NCBI RefSeq assembly: GCF_037893015.1
Contig: NC_133658.1
Span: forward strand, 421,953,422-422,017,421
DNA: 64,000 nt
Direction of reading: 5' to 3'
Origin: Macrotis lagotis
Lineage: Eukaryota > Chordata > Mammalia > Peramelemorphia > Peramelidae
Shown here one piece after another: positions 21,664-30,809 of this stretch. The notes below the pieces were generated by a model. The model was not told where the DNA came from. It was given only the letters and a program-made list of their open reading frames with translations, and made no database searches. Positions within the stretch are counted from its first letter, which is position 1, and every line of letters begins with the position of its first letter. The position numbers and the translations under genes are program-made.

Positions 21664-22169
21664 AGGGGGTGAATGAGAAGGACTAACTATGAGGAACTTA
21701 ATGATATTGAACTGTTTGTATTCCTTCATGGGAAGATTTGAAGGGGAATGAGTGAGCCTTCATTCTCATAAGAAATGACTCAGAGAGGAAATAACATACA
21801 CACTTAATAGAGTATAGAAATCTATCTTACCCTAGAGAAAAATGAGAGGAAAGGGATGGAATAAGGGGGAATGGAGGGAGGGGAGGGGGTAGATGATAGA
21901 AGAAAGGGAAGATCATGGGAGAGCGTACTCAGATAAAACAAACTGCTGAGCAGGGACAGGGTGAAAGGAGAGAAAGAATAGCATAAATGAAAGTGGGAAG
22001 GAATAGAGTAGAAAGAAATACAACTAGTAATAACTACTGTGGGAAAATTATTGAAGGAATTCCTTTGGTGGACTTATGATAAAGAAGAAACTCATCCCAG
22101 AGACAGAGCCATTGGAATCTGAATACAGACTGAAGTACATTTTTTCTCTCTCAAAAAAAGAGTTTATGG

Positions 22170-22574
22170 AAGGTTTGGGAATAAAACATGCAGTAATAAT
22201 ATTATAAAATACTGTGTTTTATACCATAGTGAATTGTAAAGATATAAGTCAGAATGCTATGTAAGATCCAAGAGGAATGATCATTACTACCACAAATGTT
22301 TAGGGAAATCTTTTAGTAGAGACTGCATGCATCTGAGTTGACTTTAAAAGTTGGAGGGTTAGCAACTGGAAAGAAGTTTTTAAGCCCCCGTTTTAGCTCT
22401 GACAAGCATTATTCTATGATTTTAAGATCCTTTCTAGTTCTAAGTTCTATGATGCAAATCCTCTCTCTTTCTGTCTCTATGTCTGTCTGATTCTATCTCT
22501 ATCAGTTTCTCTCTTCAGTCTTTTCCTCCTCCACATATGTATGCAATTTATGTATATACATCTGTCTATCCAGA

Positions 22575-22577
<3 letters not shown>
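22170..22577. other. Unassigned, with a CR1-like scrap
   Basis: TTCTATGATTTTAAGATCC near 22420 resembles the CR1/L3 'gattctatgattct' end. Otherwise unrecognised and pyrimidine-rich. Confidence 0.35.

Positions 22578-22616
<39 letters not shown>
22578..22616. repeat. (TG)n(TA)n microsatellite
   Basis: A short TG run passing into a TA run. Confidence 0.93.
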
Positions 22617-22618
<2 letters not shown>

Positions 22619-22964
22619 TCTTTCAATATATATCTATTTTTCATCTAGTTAGCTAACTAGCTATCCCTTCTAAGAATCTTCTGCTATTATTGACAGAGTA
22701 TCATTTATGGTAGCAGTTATGGGGAGATGGTGAGGTCCCAAATAAGGCAAGTTTCTCACCTATAAATGGGAAAAAAAACATCACATTTGGTTTTCCCTGA
22801 ATTATTTTTCAACCTTTGTAGTTCTCACTATCTAGAACTAGTTCTAGCTATCTCCATGAATGCAGAATTCTTCTGTGTTTGTTCCCAACACAAAAGGTTT
22901 AGGACAGATGCCCAAGTTACCCTCCAAATCTCTACCTTTTTCCAATCCCCCTTCAACTCTTATT
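22617..22964. other. Unassigned sequence
   Basis: Possibly the 5' continuation of the CR1/L3 relic, but no landmark was recognised. Confidence 0.3.
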
Positions 22965-23238
22965 AGGGATTAGACTTGTTCTGCTTGGCCCCAGAGGGCA
23001 GAAATAGGAGTAATTAGTAAAACAGCAGATAGGTGGATTTAAGCTCTATGTAAAGAAATATATTCTTACAATTAGAGCTGTCCAAAAGTGGAATGGACTG
23101 TGTAGGGGGGGGGAGGTATTTTCTCCCCAAGGGAGTTCTTTAATTGAAGATTAGATGACCACTTTGGGGGAAGCTATAGAGACGATCTCAATTTGGCATG
23201 GATAAAATGCCCTCTGAGGTCATTTCCAATTCTGAGAT
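22965..23238 (+). mobile_element. CR1/L3 LINE 3' end
   Basis: TAGACTTGTTCTGCTTGGCC, CCAGAGGGCAGAAATAGGAG, AGAGCTGTCCAAAAGTGGAA, TTAGATGACCACTTTGGG and GCCCTCTGAGGTCATTTCC are consecutive CR1/L3 landmarks. The final AATTCTGAGAT was duplicated by the insertion that follows and resumes at 23785. Confidence 0.75.
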
Positions 23239-23781
23239 ATATTTTTATTTTCTTTTTCTTTTATATTATTTATTTGTACATTACCAGAATAGTCTTATTC
23301 TAAGAGTAAACATAATTCCCCCCCCCCCCACAAAGATAAAAAACCTCATGAGAAATAAAGTGAAAGAAAGAGACAAAAATGTGCTTCAGTCTGTTTTCCA
23401 ATGCCATGAGTTCTGTCTCTGGGGTGGATCACATACTTTATCATAAATCCATCAGAGAAGTTACCTCCATATTTTTCCACAGTTGCTGTTGCTCCTTGTA
23501 ATTCCTTCCATCCATTTAACCCCATTGCAAATTATTATACTTGCTCTCTCCTTTCACTGTGTCCCTCTTCAAAAGTGTGCTGTGGGGCAGCTGAGTGGCA
23601 CAGTGGACAAAGCACCAGCCCTGGGCCAGGAGGCCCCAAGCCTACATCCCACCCTAGAGACCCAGCAACCACCTAGCCCTATACTCTTCTAAAATTTTAA
23701 GGTTTTTGGAATATTTTGAAGAGAGCTTCTAGGAAAGGCTGTTCTCATGCCACCATCTTGGCTCCCAAGATACTCAATTCT
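23239..23781 (-). mobile_element. Chimeric L1/HAL1 retroposon containing an inverted SINE
   Basis: Flanked by a 14-bp TSD (13/14 identical; core AATTCTGAGAT) at 23225-23238 and 23782-23795, so it is one insertion. On the minus strand it has an L1/HAL1 5' tip (GGGAGCCAAGATGGTGGCAT, about 23768-23691), then an antisense SINE piece (23690-23583). A HAL1-type 3' UTR follows (GTGAAAGGAGAGAGCAAG; CCCAGAGACAGAACTCATGG; AAACAGACTGAAGCACATTT). It ends in an A-rich tail at about 23240-23260. No ORF remains. Either a chimeric transcript was inserted, or an internally deleted HAL1 was later hit by a SINE. Confidence 0.7.
23583..23690 (+). mobile_element. Divergent tRNA-headed SINE fragment
   Basis: GGGGCAGCTGAGTGGCACAG and AAGCACCAGCCCTGGG match the SINE head, but the second half is unusually C-rich (many T-to-C differences from other copies) and stops at CACCTAGCCC without an A-tail. 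No clear TSD of its own. Confidence 0.65.
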
Positions 23782-24030
23782 TCAAATTCTGAGATTTTGA
23801 TGAAATATTAACTCTGCCCCAAGGAGACTAGCACATTTGTGGCTGGAATTGCCTTTTGTTTCACTTTGGCCTAGGCCTGCTGAGAATCCCAGTTAGGTCT
23901 CTACATACTGAATTACCTGCAGTGGCAGGAGGTTCAATGGGTTTCTACAGTTGTTCTCCTGCCCCATATGTCATAATCATCAGTTTAAAAATAATTGACA
24001 TTTGTCTCAGAGTGTGTATTTCTAGATAGT

Positions 24031-24033
<3 letters not shown>

Positions 24034-24082
<49 letters not shown>

Positions 24083-24100
24083 TGCATATATATATATATG
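24034..24100. repeat. (TA)n microsatellite
   Basis: A TA run with two single-base interruptions (TATG). Confidence 0.95.
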
Positions 24101-24527
24101 TTTGTGTGTATGCTTTTTTCCATTGAGGATTAGACAGTTTAAAGATTGACTGTTATCAATTACTTTTCTGCCTTATTTTGTTTTGCCTTTTCTTGTAGAA
24201 TCATTTTGTAGGTCCAACTACAAGATCTTTAGAGATAATCTGATGATTACTATAAATTCAACCTATTCTTCTACAAGTATTAGAAGATGAAAATAAGATG
24301 AAAATTGTTTTAAGTCCACTGCTGTACAACCAAACTGTACCTCTGGACTCCTGTCCTGAGGTGAAAATGCAAACAGGGGAGATATTTAGAATCATTTTGA
24401 CAGTTCATAAAATTAAGTAGGGATTAGGGATTCACTTTTTTAAATAATGCCAGAGGGTGCACACAATGTTAATCATATCATCCAGCAACAGGTACAATCC
24501 AAGTGGAGCAGACGAATTGGGGAGAGG

Positions 24528-24528
<1 letters not shown>
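24101..24528. other. Unassigned sequence
   Basis: No repeat or coding signal was recognised. Confidence 0.35.

Positions 24529-24594
<66 letters not shown>
24529..24594. repeat. (GA)n microsatellite
   Basis: About 66 bp of almost pure GA. Frames through it (Glu-Arg or Ser-Leu repeats) are artefacts. Confidence 0.97.
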
Positions 24595-24598
<4 letters not shown>

Positions 24599-24974
24599 TC
24601 ATATTATTAAGCCTGCCACCTAAAGCTTGTGACAATCCATTTTTAAACTTTAAATTAACTGACAGTCTAATAGAGAACACATCTCTAGCTTTCTCATATC
24701 CTCTCCCCTTCCTTCTTTAATATCTATTATGACCACGATATACATTTTCCCCATTGCAACTCAGGTGCATAGGACTAAACTGTGAGAGAGGAAGTGAGAT
24801 TATAAATATGCATGGATTACAAATAGTTTAATTTTAATTGGAAAACAGTGGCTTGCATTCAAATAATTTGTGCTTTTTTGAATATTGAATGGGCTCTCAA
24901 GGGCATGACTGTCAGCATTATGCTGTATAGAGCAAGACACCAAGGAGAGAATGACATTCTTCATTGCAAGGGTA
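24595..24974. other. Unassigned sequence
   Basis: No repeat or coding signal was recognised. Confidence 0.35.
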
Positions 24975-25080
24975 ACAGGGCATAATGAAAAGAACAGTGG
25001 ACTGTGAATCAGGGACCCAGTTTCTTGTCCCAGTTCTGCCATTAAATCAATGTGACATTTTGAGCAAGTTACTTAACAAT
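24975..25080 (+). mobile_element. MIR-type SINE relic (5' part)
   Basis: AAGAACAGTGGACTGTGAAT, GTCCCAGTTCTGCCATTAAA and GAGCAAGTTACTTAAC match MIR. Confidence 0.65.
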
Positions 25081-25084
25081 CAAT

Positions 25085-25500
25085 TGGAAAGAACACTGGA
25101 CCAATGGTGAAGAAGACTTGGGTTTAAGTCTCAGTTCCACCTTATTACAGGTAATGGAGAAGAGCCAGTATTTGCATACATACTGCTTAAAAACACATAT
25201 ACATATTACCCATATTATCTCATTTTATCCTCACTACAACCCTGGGAAGAAGGTACTATAGGTATCCCATTATCAGAGGAGAAAACTGAGGCAGGCAGAG
25301 GTTAAGTGACTTGCACAGGGTCACACATCTAGGAAGTGTCTTATATTGGTTTTGAACTCAAGTCTTCCTGACTGAAGCATTTAGTTGTCATACGACTAAG
25401 GCAAGTTATCTCCTCTCTTGGTGCCTTAGCATCTTCATTTGTAAAATGAGGAGAGAGTAATTGGATAATTTGGTCTCTAAGTTACCAAGAAGGTTTTAGT
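25085..25500 (+). mobile_element. MIR interrupted by another MIR-type element
   Basis: An outer MIR starts at 25085 (AGAACACTGGACCAATGG, GTCTCAGTTCCACCTTATTA) and resumes at about 25395 (GCAAGTTATCTCCTCTCTTG, TCTTCATTTGTAAAATGAGG). Between them, 25152-25385, is a second SINE (ATTATCTCATTTTATCCTCA, GAAAACTGAGGCAGGCAG, CTTGCACAGGGTCACACATC). Both are old. Confidence 0.6.
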
Positions 25501-25594
25501 CATAGCATCTGAGTTCTGTGCTTCTTAAATGTGTGCAATTCCTTTCTCAATCACTTATGGTCTATTAATCCAAAGTTCCATCAAGGTCTGACAT

Positions 25595-25723
25595 TTTGTA
25601 ATACATAAAAAATTCTATGATTCAGAAATGGCAGCATCTTTGTCTAAGTTGTTCATTTAACAGATGGAAAAATTGAAGCACAGATGGATTGAGTGACTTA
25701 TTCAAGGTCAAAATATGCTAAGT
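25595..25723 (+). mobile_element. THER/MIR-type relic
   Basis: ATTCTATGATTCAGAAATGG, CAGATGGAAAAATTGAAGCA and GACTTATTCAAGGTCAAAAT match the CORE-SINE order. Confidence 0.5.
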
Positions 25724-25861
25724 AGGGGGAGACTAGGTGGCGCAGCGGATAGAACTAGAACACCGGCCCTGGAGTCAGGAGTAACTGAATTCAAATCCGG
25801 CCTCAGATACTTAATACTTACCTAGCTTGGGCAAGGCACTTAACACCATTTGCCTTGCAAA

Positions 25862-25866
<5 letters not shown>
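25724..25866 (+). mobile_element. WSINE1-like SINE running into a TA array
   Basis: GACTAGGTGGCGCAGCGGAT...GGAGTCAGGAGTAACTG...TTTGCCTTGCAAAAACA. A ~9-bp deletion removes GTGTGGCCT. The A-tail is replaced by a long TA tract. Confidence 0.85.
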
Positions 25867-25925
<59 letters not shown>

Positions 25926-26001
25926 TATGTATATATATATATATATACATATATGTATATATATAACACACACATATATATATGTATATATTGGATATAT
26001 A

Positions 26002-26060
<59 letters not shown>
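25864..26060. repeat. Long compound (TA)n microsatellite
   Basis: About 195 bp of TA blocks broken by CATATA, GTATA, AACACACAC and TTGGA segments. All overlapping frames are artefacts. Confidence 0.95.
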
Positions 26061-26065
<5 letters not shown>

Positions 26066-26094
26066 AGTACTAGTGCAATGAAAAAAATCTTTCA

Positions 26095-26290
26095 TGTGGG
26101 TGTAAGGAGACAGGTCATAGTTCTTGCTTTCTTATTACCTAACTATATGACCTTGGACAGATCATTTAAAAAGTTTGGGTCACATTTTTCTTTCCTATCT
26201 AATGAGAGAGTTAAGGCAGAAATCACCATGATATCTTCCAGTTCTCACATTCTATTTTCTAAAGACACTTTCAGTTCTGTTTTCAGTTCA
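26095..26290 (+). mobile_element. MIR-type SINE relic
   Basis: TATGACCTTGGACAGATCAT then TTTCTTTCCTATCTAATGAG match MIR; heavily decayed. Confidence 0.5.
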
Positions 26291-26329
26291 AATCGGTAAA
26301 GCTGAATATCTTACTTTACATTCACCCCT

Positions 26330-26560
26330 ATCAAATTTTATTTCTAGATAATCCAGTGTTTTATCCTGTCTAGAACTTTTGAAAAATTAATTCTAGTTTT
26401 TTTAATCTCTGAATACATACAAACTAATAAAAACAGTTTAAACAGCACAGGGTCAACAAGAGATCCTCAGGAAACTCCATTACAGATCTCTTTCTAAGCT
26501 GACACCATTCAAACTCTTTTAAGTTCAATTAAGTTGTGTCTCTCCATCACCACCACAATA
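26330..26560 (-). mobile_element. CR1/L3 LINE relic
   Basis: TTTAAACAGCACAGGGTCAA, AGAGATCCTCAGGAAACTCC and ATTACAGATCTCTTTCTAAG match an internal CR1/L3 segment in antisense ('atagggccaagcacagatccctggggcactccac'). Confidence 0.5.
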
Positions 26561-26672
26561 AAGGCAAAAAAAGACTTTTTAAATATTTTAAATTGAAGAA
26601 AACTCTTCTTATACCTCTACTCATAATATATTACAGAATTTAACCAGTAAAGTCAAGTTCGTCATATTTATT

Positions 26673-26918
26673 ACTGTTGGTCATTTTTTAAATTGTACCT
26701 GATTCTTTATGACCTCATTTGAGATTTTCTTGGCAAATATACTGGAGTGCATTACCATTTCCTTCTTCAGTTCATTTAGAGTTGAGAGAACTGAGGTAAA
26801 TAGGGTGAATTGTTTTTATCAGTCATGAAGCTAGAAATTTTCTGAGAATGGATTTGAGCAGATGAGTCTTCCTGACTCCACTTCCAGCACTTTATCCTTG
26901 GTACAACCTAATAGTCCC
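26673..26918 (-). mobile_element. MAR1 SINE
   Basis: Antisense MAR1: TCTTTATGACCTCATTTGAG, TTTTCTTGGCAAATATACTG, GCATTACCATTTCCTTCTTC and CTTCCTGACTCCACTTCCAG are in the expected reverse order. Confidence 0.75.
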
Positions 26919-27046
26919 CCAAGAAAATACTATTTTTAAAAACAGGACAATATTTGACTTTCTCCAGAACTTTTTGACTTCTATCATCCACAAACTCTCA
27001 ATCTAGTTCAAATATCACACCTGCCAATCATCCATATCTTTTCTTG

Positions 27047-27350
27047 TAGGCACAACTAGTTGGCATAGTGGATAGAGCACAGACATTGGAGTCAGGAGAA
27101 TAAGAGTTAGAATCCAACCTCAGACATTTAACAATGGGTGACTGTGGACAAGTCACTTAACCCTGGTTGACTTGCATTAAGGGCCATGTCCAGTCATCTG
27201 GATTCCTATCTGGCCACGGGACCCAGATAATTCTGAAGAAGAAAGTGAGGCTGGTGACTCAGCACAGCAACTCCTCACTCAAATCCAATTTATGTGCTTG
27301 TCATGACATCACCTCCCTAATGTCATGGTGTTCTTCAAGAAAAAAAGGAT
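27047..27350 (+). mobile_element. RTE-tailed SINE, near full length
   Basis: Head GTTGGCATAGTGGATAGAGC; 3' module TATCTGGCCACGGGACCCAG, GAGGCTGGTGACTCAGCACA, CTTGTCATGACATCACCTCC and GTGTTCTTCAAGAAAAAAAG. One of the most complete copies in the window. Confidence 0.85.
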
Positions 27351-27510
27351 AAGCACTATCATCTTTATCCTTACTTTTTTATCAGAATTCCTAAAATTTT
27401 CTATTCCTTATATTTAAAAAAATTAAAACCAAACTATTGATTCATCACTCTAGAAAATTCTTATTAATTAACTTCCTTTACCATTTCAGACTGGCACAAT
27501 CTCTGCAAGT

Positions 27511-27662
27511 TTTTTTTTTTAGTTTTTGCAAGGCAGTGGGGTTAAGTGGATTGCCCAATGCCACACAGCTAGGTAATTATTACGTGTCTGAGGCTGGATT
27601 TGAACTCAGGTCCTCCTGACTCCAGGGCCAGTGGTCTATCCACTGCACCCCCTAGCCACCCC
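27511..27662 (-). mobile_element. WSINE1-like SINE
   Basis: Antisense: poly(T), TTTTTGCAAGGCAGTGGGGT, CCACACAGCTAGGTAATTAT, CTCCTGACTCCAGGGCCAG and CACTGCACCCCCTAGCC. No unambiguous TSD. Confidence 0.9.
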
Positions 27663-27839
27663 TTCAATTACTAACCTTATTGAGTAAGCCTGGGGTACTA
27701 ACAGGTAAAATCACTGTGTGTTCTTGAAAGAAGGAATTATGTTTTCTTTGTTTGTTTGATTCATTTTTTTGTTTCATTTTGTTTTTGCCTTTCCTTTTAT
27801 CTATAGCACTTATTATAATGCCTAGCAAAGAATATGATT

Positions 27840-27965
27840 GGTGACTTGATTTGATTTGTCTAGGGTCATTCAGTAAGGATATGTTAGACAAAGGACTTGA
27901 ACCCAAATTTTCCTGACAAGACAGTTTACTCTGTATCCATCATTATCCATTATACTATGTTGCCT
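27840..27965 (-). mobile_element. Old CORE-SINE relic
   Basis: TCTAGGGTCATTCAGTAAGG, GACTTGAACCCAAATTTTCC and ATCCATTATACTATGTTGCC form an antisense SINE core. Confidence 0.55.
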
Positions 27966-28469
27966 TTTGTACATTCATGTATTATAGCTGTTTTTTTCAT
28001 ACATTTCCCAATCAGTGATGTAATAGGATATAATTATTACAAGGTAGAAAGCAGTCCATGAAAAGTAGATGGAATTTCAGAGTCAATGTCCCTAGGACCT
28101 TAGTCACAAAGGAATATGGGAATATAACTGGCCAATACCCTGATGCCTAGTCAACTAGGTCACAGAGATTTTTTTTGTTTTGAATCATACAAATATTTGC
28201 ATTGGTGATATAGCTCATGGTAATGCCACAGGAATATAAAAGCATGAAGTGAGGTGAATGAGTATCTGGACCACCTCAGAATTAATAAATAATCAATAGT
28301 GAGATTACTGCCTCAAAGAATAGAGTCATTTTGATCTTTTTTATCTTGTGCAATTATTTGAATCTATAGCTCTACCAACAATGTAGTTGTGTGTTTATTT
28401 TCCACACAACTTTCCATACCAATTTATAAAATGTGATTTAGAGATTATTACAGAAAACATCCTGATTAG
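27966..28469. other. Unassigned, with a weak antisense L1 scrap
   Basis: About 28300-28400 (GATTACTGCCTCAAAGAATA, CTATAGCTCTACCAACAATG) resembles the antisense L1 ORF2 tail seen at 3.8-4.0 kb. The rest is unrecognised. Confidence 0.35.
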
Positions 28470-28665
28470 TCTTCTAAAGTGCAATGAGCTATCTCAAAAA
28501 TTAGAAGGTTCTTCCCCACAAAAGAGCTCAATAAATAACTGGATAACTGCTTATTGAAGACAATTTTAATGTTGATCTAAAAATTAAATTCCTTTAAAAT
28601 TACATTGGCTCTGAGGTCCATTCCAATTTAACTATTGTGTTCTATAATTTTGGTTTTCTGCACTA
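28470..28665 (+). mobile_element. CR1/L3 LINE 3' end
   Basis: GGTTCTTCCCCACAAAAGAG, then TACATTGGCTCTGAGGTCCA, TTCCAATTTAACTATTGTG and TTCTATAATTTTGG match the CR1/L3 tail. Confidence 0.55.
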
Positions 28666-29305
28666 TCCAGGTCTGATATTTTGAGTCAATAATTCTAAGA
28701 TCTCCTCTCTTAACTCTAACACCTCTCCTAATTCAGACATGAATTTTACTTTCCATTGTGACTTGGATATTTTATTTTTTTCATTTTAATTGTAACATTA
28801 TACTGTAATAATAAATAAAAAAGACCACTTTACAATCTTTAGAAACAAGCAGCTGAACAATTTCTGCTATTAGATTTGCATTTGGTTGGGAAGGGAACTA
28901 ACCTTCATTAATCATGAATGACCCTTAGTAAGTATTCTTATCAAGTAAGGTATTTGTAAGATTGACTGAATTGATAAATGTGCCCTCACCAATTATGATT
29001 TTATCACCAAAGGTCAGAACTATTTGTCAAATGATACTTTGTAGTTTTAATACTGATCAACTTGTGCATTTACTAGCTAGAACATGTATTCAGGGAGTTG
29101 GTTATAGTCCATCCTCTCTTGTCTAATTGTTTGAATGTTAAAAACCTTTCTTCCCATGATCTTCTAATTTCCATTTTCTAAAGTTGAAGAAATATGTGAG
29201 CTTTCCTTCTATGTCATATTCATAGAAAAAAATAACTTTCAAAATAATAGAAATTCTGTTTAATCTAATCTAAGTCTTTCACTTTACTGAGAAGAGAATA
29301 TTGAC
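28666..29305. other. Unassigned sequence
   Basis: No repeat or coding signal was recognised. Confidence 0.35.
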
Positions 29306-29309
29306 TTTT

Positions 29310-29545
29310 AGATAGTCAGTGAATAAAGCGCTGGATCTGAATTGAAAAAAATTTGAATTTAAATAGTCTCAGGTACTGACAAGCTGGTATTTTCTCTAGA
29401 CTAGTCACTTGACTTTTGTCTTCTTCATCTTTAAAATGGCTAATAATAGCACTTATCTCTGAGAATTGATGTGAGAATAATATGAGATAATATTTATAAT
29501 GTACTTTGCAAGCCTTAAAACTCAATTCTAGCTAATTATTATTAG
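29310..29545 (+). mobile_element. MIR-type SINE with L2-like tail
   Basis: AATAAAGCGCTGGATCTGAA, TTCTTCATCTTTAAAATGGC, GAATAATATGAGATAATATT and CTTTGCAAGCCTTAAAACTC follow the MIR order with the L2-like 3' end. Confidence 0.65.
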
Positions 29546-29639
29546 AAATTGAGTTGAATGTACCATGATCTTAGGCTCATCGCTAAGATATATATTCTTT
29601 AATAGATTCAAAAAAAGATAAATAATTTTAAAAATAGAT

Positions 29640-29865
29640 CTAGAGTGTGTAGATGACTTTCCCAAGGTCATATAGTTGTTGTAGAGACCAGAAGGGATAA
29701 AATCCAATCCAATATTCTTTCTACTCTGCTATTGCATCCCTGATCAACAAACTTTTATTAAGCATCACCTAAATGCAAAATACTGGGGAAGGTCTTCAGG
29801 AAGAAAGAACAATTATACAAGATAAATCCCTTACATTAATGGAGTTTGTAATCCAATATGTGTAT
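29640..29865 (+). mobile_element. Two old relics: THER scrap and CR1/L3-type LINE scrap
   Basis: 29640-29740: GACTTTCCCAAGGTCATATA (CORE-SINE). 29745-29865: CAAACTTTTATTAAGCATCA, CTAAATGCAAAATACTGGGG and TTAATGGAGTTTGTAATCCA (the old LINE of unresolved family). Confidence 0.45.
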
Positions 29866-29917
29866 TTGTCTGTGTGTTTATATACACACAAATTCTTCCC
29901 ACATATAGCATATTTAA

Positions 29918-29919
<2 letters not shown>

Positions 29920-29952
<33 letters not shown>

Positions 29953-29961
29953 TATATATAA
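29920..29961. repeat. (CA)n microsatellite
   Basis: A CA run ending in a short TA run. Confidence 0.93.
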
Positions 29962-29994
29962 TGACATTTAATATTACTTAAATATAATTATATT

Positions 29995-30165
29995 TATGCA
30001 GTAACTTAAAGTTACAAAGCATTTTATGCACATTAATTTCTTTGTATCTTGTAATATTTCCTGAGTGTTGGATAGTATTTTATCCCCACTTTACAGACAA
30101 AGAAACTGAGGCTTAGAGAGGTTGTTAAGCCCCATGTGACAAGTCTTATAAGTAGTAAAGGGGAA
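29995..30165 (+). mobile_element. MIR-type SINE relic
   Basis: TTACAAAGCATTTTATGCAC, ATTTTATCCCCACTTTACAG and ACAAAGAAACTGAGGCTTAG are classical MIR phrases. Confidence 0.75.
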
Positions 30166-30194
30166 AAAAAGCATTAGTTCTAACTATTTCTAAT

Positions 30195-30410
30195 AGTCTT
30201 ACTGGGGATATTTAGCCAAGAGAAGGCATGGGAATAATTGTCCTCCAATATCTGAAGAAATATGAGAAATGACAAAAATTGGATCTAGTGGGTTTGTTTG
30301 ATTATTGCTCTTTTATTATTATTTTGTTGTTATTGTTCTTTTCTACAGAATTATTGTGGGATTTCAGAGAACAGAACTAGAGATATGCTAAATGTTTTAA
30401 GAAATTGTGA
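30195..30410 (+). mobile_element. CR1/L3 LINE relic
   Basis: ATTTAGCCAAGAGAAGGCAT, AATTGTCCTCCAATATCTGA and AATTGGATCTAGTGGGTTTG match the CR1/L3 segment just upstream of that at 22.97 kb. Confidence 0.5.
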
Positions 30411-30412
30411 TT

Positions 30413-30771
30413 TCTTCAGGGATAGCTAAGTAATGCAGTAGATAGAGCACCAGTCCTGGAGTCTGGAAGAGCAGAATTCAAATTCGACCTCAGACACTTA
30501 ATACTTACTTAGCTGTGTGACATTGGGCAAGTCACAACCTCATTGTGTTGAAAAAAAATTATCCTGCATTTCCCTTTGAGGCAGTTAGGTGGCACAGTGG
30601 ATAGAGCATCAGCCCTGGAGTCAGAAGGATCTGAGTTCAAATCCAGCCTCAGACACATAATAAATAATAATAATAATAATAAAAATAATAATAATAATAA
30701 TGATACATTACTTATCTGTATGATTTGGGTCATTGCTTAACCTATTACCTTTGCCAAAGAAAAAGAAAGAC
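30413..30771 (+). mobile_element. Two head-to-tail WSINE1-like SINEs within one TSD
   Basis: The 13-bp sequence AGAAATTGTGATT flanks the pair at 30400-30412 and 30772-30784. The first SINE (~30417-30560) has CACCAGTCCTGGAGTCTGG and a short A-tail. The second (~30578-30770) has GGCAGTTAGGTGGCACAGTG and is expanded by a (TAA)n tract at 30660-30703 where other copies read CTTAATAATTACC. Confidence 0.85.
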
Positions 30772-30809
30772 AGAAATTGTGATTCTGCTCTCAGCAAAAC
30801 CTTTCTTCA

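Larger units (their letters stand above)
19691..22160 (+). mobile_element. Near full-length HAL1 (half-L1) retroposon
   Basis: Starts with the L1/HAL1 5' tip GGGCAGAGCCAAGATGGCAG. A GC-richer 5' UTR runs to about 20490, ORF1 follows in broken frames (about 20492-21663), and a purine-rich 3' UTR ends with AATCTGAATACAGACTGAAG and a short A-run at 22153-22159. No endonuclease or RT frame follows ORF1, which is the defining feature of HAL1. Candidate TSD AGTTTATGG at 19684-19692 and 22161-22169 (9 bp, short). It would have depended on L1 ORF2 in trans. A later SINE splits ORF1. Confidence 0.85.

Noticed and set aside
23583..23690. RNA editing as the cause of the C-rich SINE half
   Set aside because: The differences from other copies include both T-to-C and G-to-A changes, so a single editing signature does not fit; a divergent subfamily is simpler.
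24432..24720. Glu-Arg and Ser-Leu repeat frames
   Set aside because: They are translations of the GA microsatellite.
25811..26299. Tyr/Ile-repeat frames on both strands
   Set aside because: They are translations of the TA microsatellite.
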